From Cercis canadensis (lineage: Eukaryota; Streptophyta; Magnoliopsida; Fabales; Fabaceae): DNA of 64,000 nucleotides. Under the pieces are notes generated by a model that did not search any database, was not told the origin of the DNA, and was given only the letters and a program-made list of their open reading frames with translations. Positions within the stretch are counted from its first letter, which is position 1, and each line of letters begins with the position of its first letter. The DNA is taken from NCBI GenBank assembly GCA_003255065.1, contig QAOA01004993.1:1-64000 (forward strand), in the 5' to 3' direction. The position numbers were made by a program, and so were the translations under genes. Of this stretch, positions 61,801-64,000 are shown piece by piece.

Positions 61801-63422
61801 GCAAAACCTAGGGTGCTGATGGTGGTCGGTCTGTCGCCAGCGGCGGTGACACCCACGATCACCCACGTCAGGAGGGGTTGCGTTAGTGAGAATGGAGGGC
61901 TCTGTCTCGAGCTTCCTTGCCGTCGAGTTGGAAACACTGGTCTATCATACTGGTCTCAGAAACGAGCTCATTTGGGTAGTTGGACCAATACGCTGGTCTT
62001 GACCCGGCCCGAGTTCAGAAAGGTCATGCCTGCAATGTGGGACTGGGCTTTGGTTCACCGACCCAATAACTTGGCCTGGGCTTATGACTATGGGTGGGCC
62101 GAAAAGGTCCATTTCGGCTACCCAACCAATGAACGAGTCTACTCATGTGAAGTATAGAGTTGAAGTACTGGTCTGCGTTTTAAGTAATGTTCCAAAACCA
62201 CACTGATCATCTATATCTATAATGCACGACGAGTGACCCCTTGTGATCGATCACGCAAGGACAAGTGTCGCATTCTCATAATTTCATACATCGAGAATTA
62301 TTTATAAATGCATCTAATATGCAGAAATTGTCATTTTTTGAAATAAATTATATAAATTTATTGAACTCAATTTTAAATTCATTATCTTAATTGCATTGCT
62401 TAATTTGCTCAATTTGTCATAATGTATATAGCTAGCTTTGATTTTCAAATATTTATCATTTATACATAAAAAAAAAAAAAGATAAACGTGAAGGCTGTGA
62501 AAATTTATAATTAATATAATTTATCCAAATTAATTTTAAATTCAGTCTTAATTGTTTTGCTTAATTTGATCAATTTGTTATAGGACTAAAACAATACTAA
62601 ATACATGTTAAATTCAGAAAGGAAACGTCTAGATAATGTAATGAAAAAAAATTGTGCAATTATACAACCAAATTTATGCACGAATTCCCAATCACCATTA
62701 GTATTGTCCATTTCAATCATTATCAGCTGATTCCGAATGTCTAGATAGGTGTTGTTTTTTATAGATATGCACGCACACGAGTGCACAACCACACCAATCT
62801 TAAGCATTCTAAACATGATTCTGGAAACTATACAGTGGTTTGTGGTTTGATTGCCTCACCCATCAAATTTTGAGCTCCAAAATCTGGTAGCTTTATTTGT
62901 CTGATATAAGGTAATAACTTCTCTATTCCAACAAAATCTGGGGTTTGATGGAAGGGTATTTTTCTTGGGGCAGGCCCTTTTTTAGTAATACCAAAACTTA
63001 AGCTTTATGAATCTTAGTAGGACAGTCTGGATGAGTTCTATTAGGAAAAATTACCAGCTCTAATTATGTTTATCAGCTTAGATATTCTAATTTCTGATCA
63101 CTTTTGCTCTTTTTAGTGTACATGTGTGTGCATTTGTGTATATTTATGTTATTCTGAGTTTATATTCTTCTCTTGGTTGGGTTAGATCACCGTTATTTAG
63201 ATTATGCTCATGCTCATATGAAGATATTTAAGAAAGTGCTTTTCTAGATTGCCCTTGTAGGTTTATCTTTTACTTAAAGGTCTTCAGGTTTAAGGCCCCT
63301 ACAGAATATTGAGTTGCTGATAGTAGCTCTCTTTTAAAAGAGAAGGCTGATGCTTATTTGATTTGCTAGTTGTGCTGTTAAGATCTCTTCTCGCATAGAG
63401 CAGCTTATGCTCTCATCATAGT
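61801..63422. other. Intergenic region between the eIF2B-beta fragment and the GRAS gene
   Basis: The plus-strand frame at 61813-62157 shows no domain. Two imperfect direct copies of a 70-bp segment (TTTTAAATTCA, TTGCTTAATTTG, CAATTTGT) lie at about 62343-62420 and 62512-62583. From about 62840 onward the sequence looks like leader or intron of the GRAS gene. Confidence 0.45.
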
Positions 63423-64000
63423 ATGGACTCGCACCAGCTATTTAGTTACCGTGTGACTGGTGCAGGACTTCCTTACACATCATCTTATCCCACTATTCCA
63501 TCAATACCTAACAGGCTGCTTGGATCCTTGAAATTTGACACAGGACATTCACCAAATTCACCCTTTTCTACTCATTTGGATTCTTATACTCTTTCTGTGT
63601 TGAGTGACAGCTAGGAGCAGCATAGCTCTGGGGAGATCCTCTCTGGTGTCAGCCCTTCTTGTAACTCTCCACTGGAAACCAAGCATTATTGGCACAGGTC
63701 AATCTCATCTGTGGACCGTCTCCAAGGCAGTCCGCAACTATATTCTGCTAGGACATCTCTTCCGCAGGATGCAGGCCCTAACCAGAAAATCAGACACGCT
63801 CTGCTGGAATTAGAGACTGCTCTGATGGCCCCTGATGATGATGATGATGTTACCACATCGAATGATTCTTTGGGTGAGAGTAGCAGGACGCCAACATCTG
63901 GTCATAGATATAGGTCTTGGAGCCATGATCGTGAGGGATCACAATTTGTTCAAAGTTAGCTACCTTTTGTTATTAGTAATAGGCAGTCAAGTGAAGGTGC
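63423..64000 (+). pseudogene. GRAS transcription factor, SCL21/PAT1-clade, with two in-frame TAG codons (incomplete at window end)
   Basis: From ATG 63423 a single reading frame of 192 codons follows the N-terminal region of PAT1-clade GRAS proteins: MDSHQLFSYRVTGAG, YPTIPSIPNRLLGSLKFD, SPNSPFSTHLDS, EILSGVSPSCNSPLE, then QKIRHALLELETALMAPDD. PAT1-clade members act in phytochrome A and stress signalling. The frame is interrupted by TAG at 63612-63614 (codon 64) and at 63957-63959 (codon 179). At both places relatives have glutamine as I recall (SDSQEQHSSGE and QSQ), so each could be a single CAG to TAG change. There is no frameshift between them. The GRAS domain itself lies beyond the window. 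Most likely a young pseudogene; sequencing error or a rarer allele are alternatives. Confidence 0.8.

Noticed and set aside
61813-62157. Plus-strand open frame of about 114 codons upstream of the GRAS gene
   Set aside because: No domain or family resemblance, not conserved-looking composition, and it overlaps the promoter side of the minus-strand eIF2B-beta fragment.
1-64000. CRISPR array, bacterial operon, rRNA or organellar insertion
   Set aside because: Direct repeats present are explained by transposons, assembly joins or microsatellites; no operon-like gene packing or rRNA words are seen.

Overview
This is eukaryotic plant nuclear DNA: AT-rich, with GT-AG introns, long non-coding stretches and many transposon remnants. 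The host genes most resemble eudicot (Arabidopsis-type) families. A woody rosid such as Citrus is my guess from family resemblance, not something the sequence proves. It is a draft assembly: one run of 259 N (34395-34653) and eight single N characters, at least four of which sit between near-identical direct copies and look like unmerged contig ends.

Layout. 1-6.9 kb: a repeat copy, then two truncated minus-strand gene fragments (a C3H18-like zinc-finger N-terminus and a frameshifted plastid-lipid-associated/fibrillin gene). 7.3-8.9 kb: an intact single-exon CYP96A-type cytochrome P450 (minus). 9.2-14.5 kb: a transposon nest with Mutator-type MITEs, a Ty3/gypsy fossil, a Ty1/copia fossil carrying a solo LTR of another element, a whole-looking TRIM with target duplication, and a degenerate tandem repeat. 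17.0-24.2 kb: a spliced P-class PPR gene like At5g24830 (plus). 24.2-31.1 kb: gene-poor, with several inverted-repeat elements. 31.2-36.5 kb: a five-exon NRT1/PTR (NPF5-type) transporter with a MITE in its promoter. 37.2-40.9 kb: a 1.94-kb non-coding tandem duplication. 44.4-44.7 kb: a LINE tail. 47.0-48.2 kb: a five-exon type-A response regulator (ARR8/9-like). 49.0-49.6 kb: a hAT-type element. 50.9-57.3 kb: an eight-exon F-box/CW/SNF2/RING gene like At3g54460 (minus). 58.4 kb: a stray exon of cytosolic FBPase. 59.3-61.1 kb: an intronless PPR gene like At5g38730 (minus). 61.3-61.8 kb: the promoter-side end and first exons of an eIF2B-beta gene, fused head-on to that PPR gene. 63.4-64.0 kb: a GRAS (SCL21/PAT1-like) gene with two in-frame TAG codons, cut by the window end.

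How it fits together. The genes do not form a pathway; this is ordinary plant gene order. The NPF5.4-like and F-box/SNF2 genes are immediate neighbours in Arabidopsis (At3g54450, At3g54460), so their presence here looks like conserved synteny opened up by the ARR gene and repeats. The most unusual theme is pieces of cellular genes lying outside their parent genes with splice junctions kept (eIF2B-beta, FBPase, fibrillin, C3H18). The eIF2B-beta piece is positioned to act as promoter and leader of the downstream PPR gene. I see no bacterial-type system, CRISPR array, tRNA or rRNA gene.
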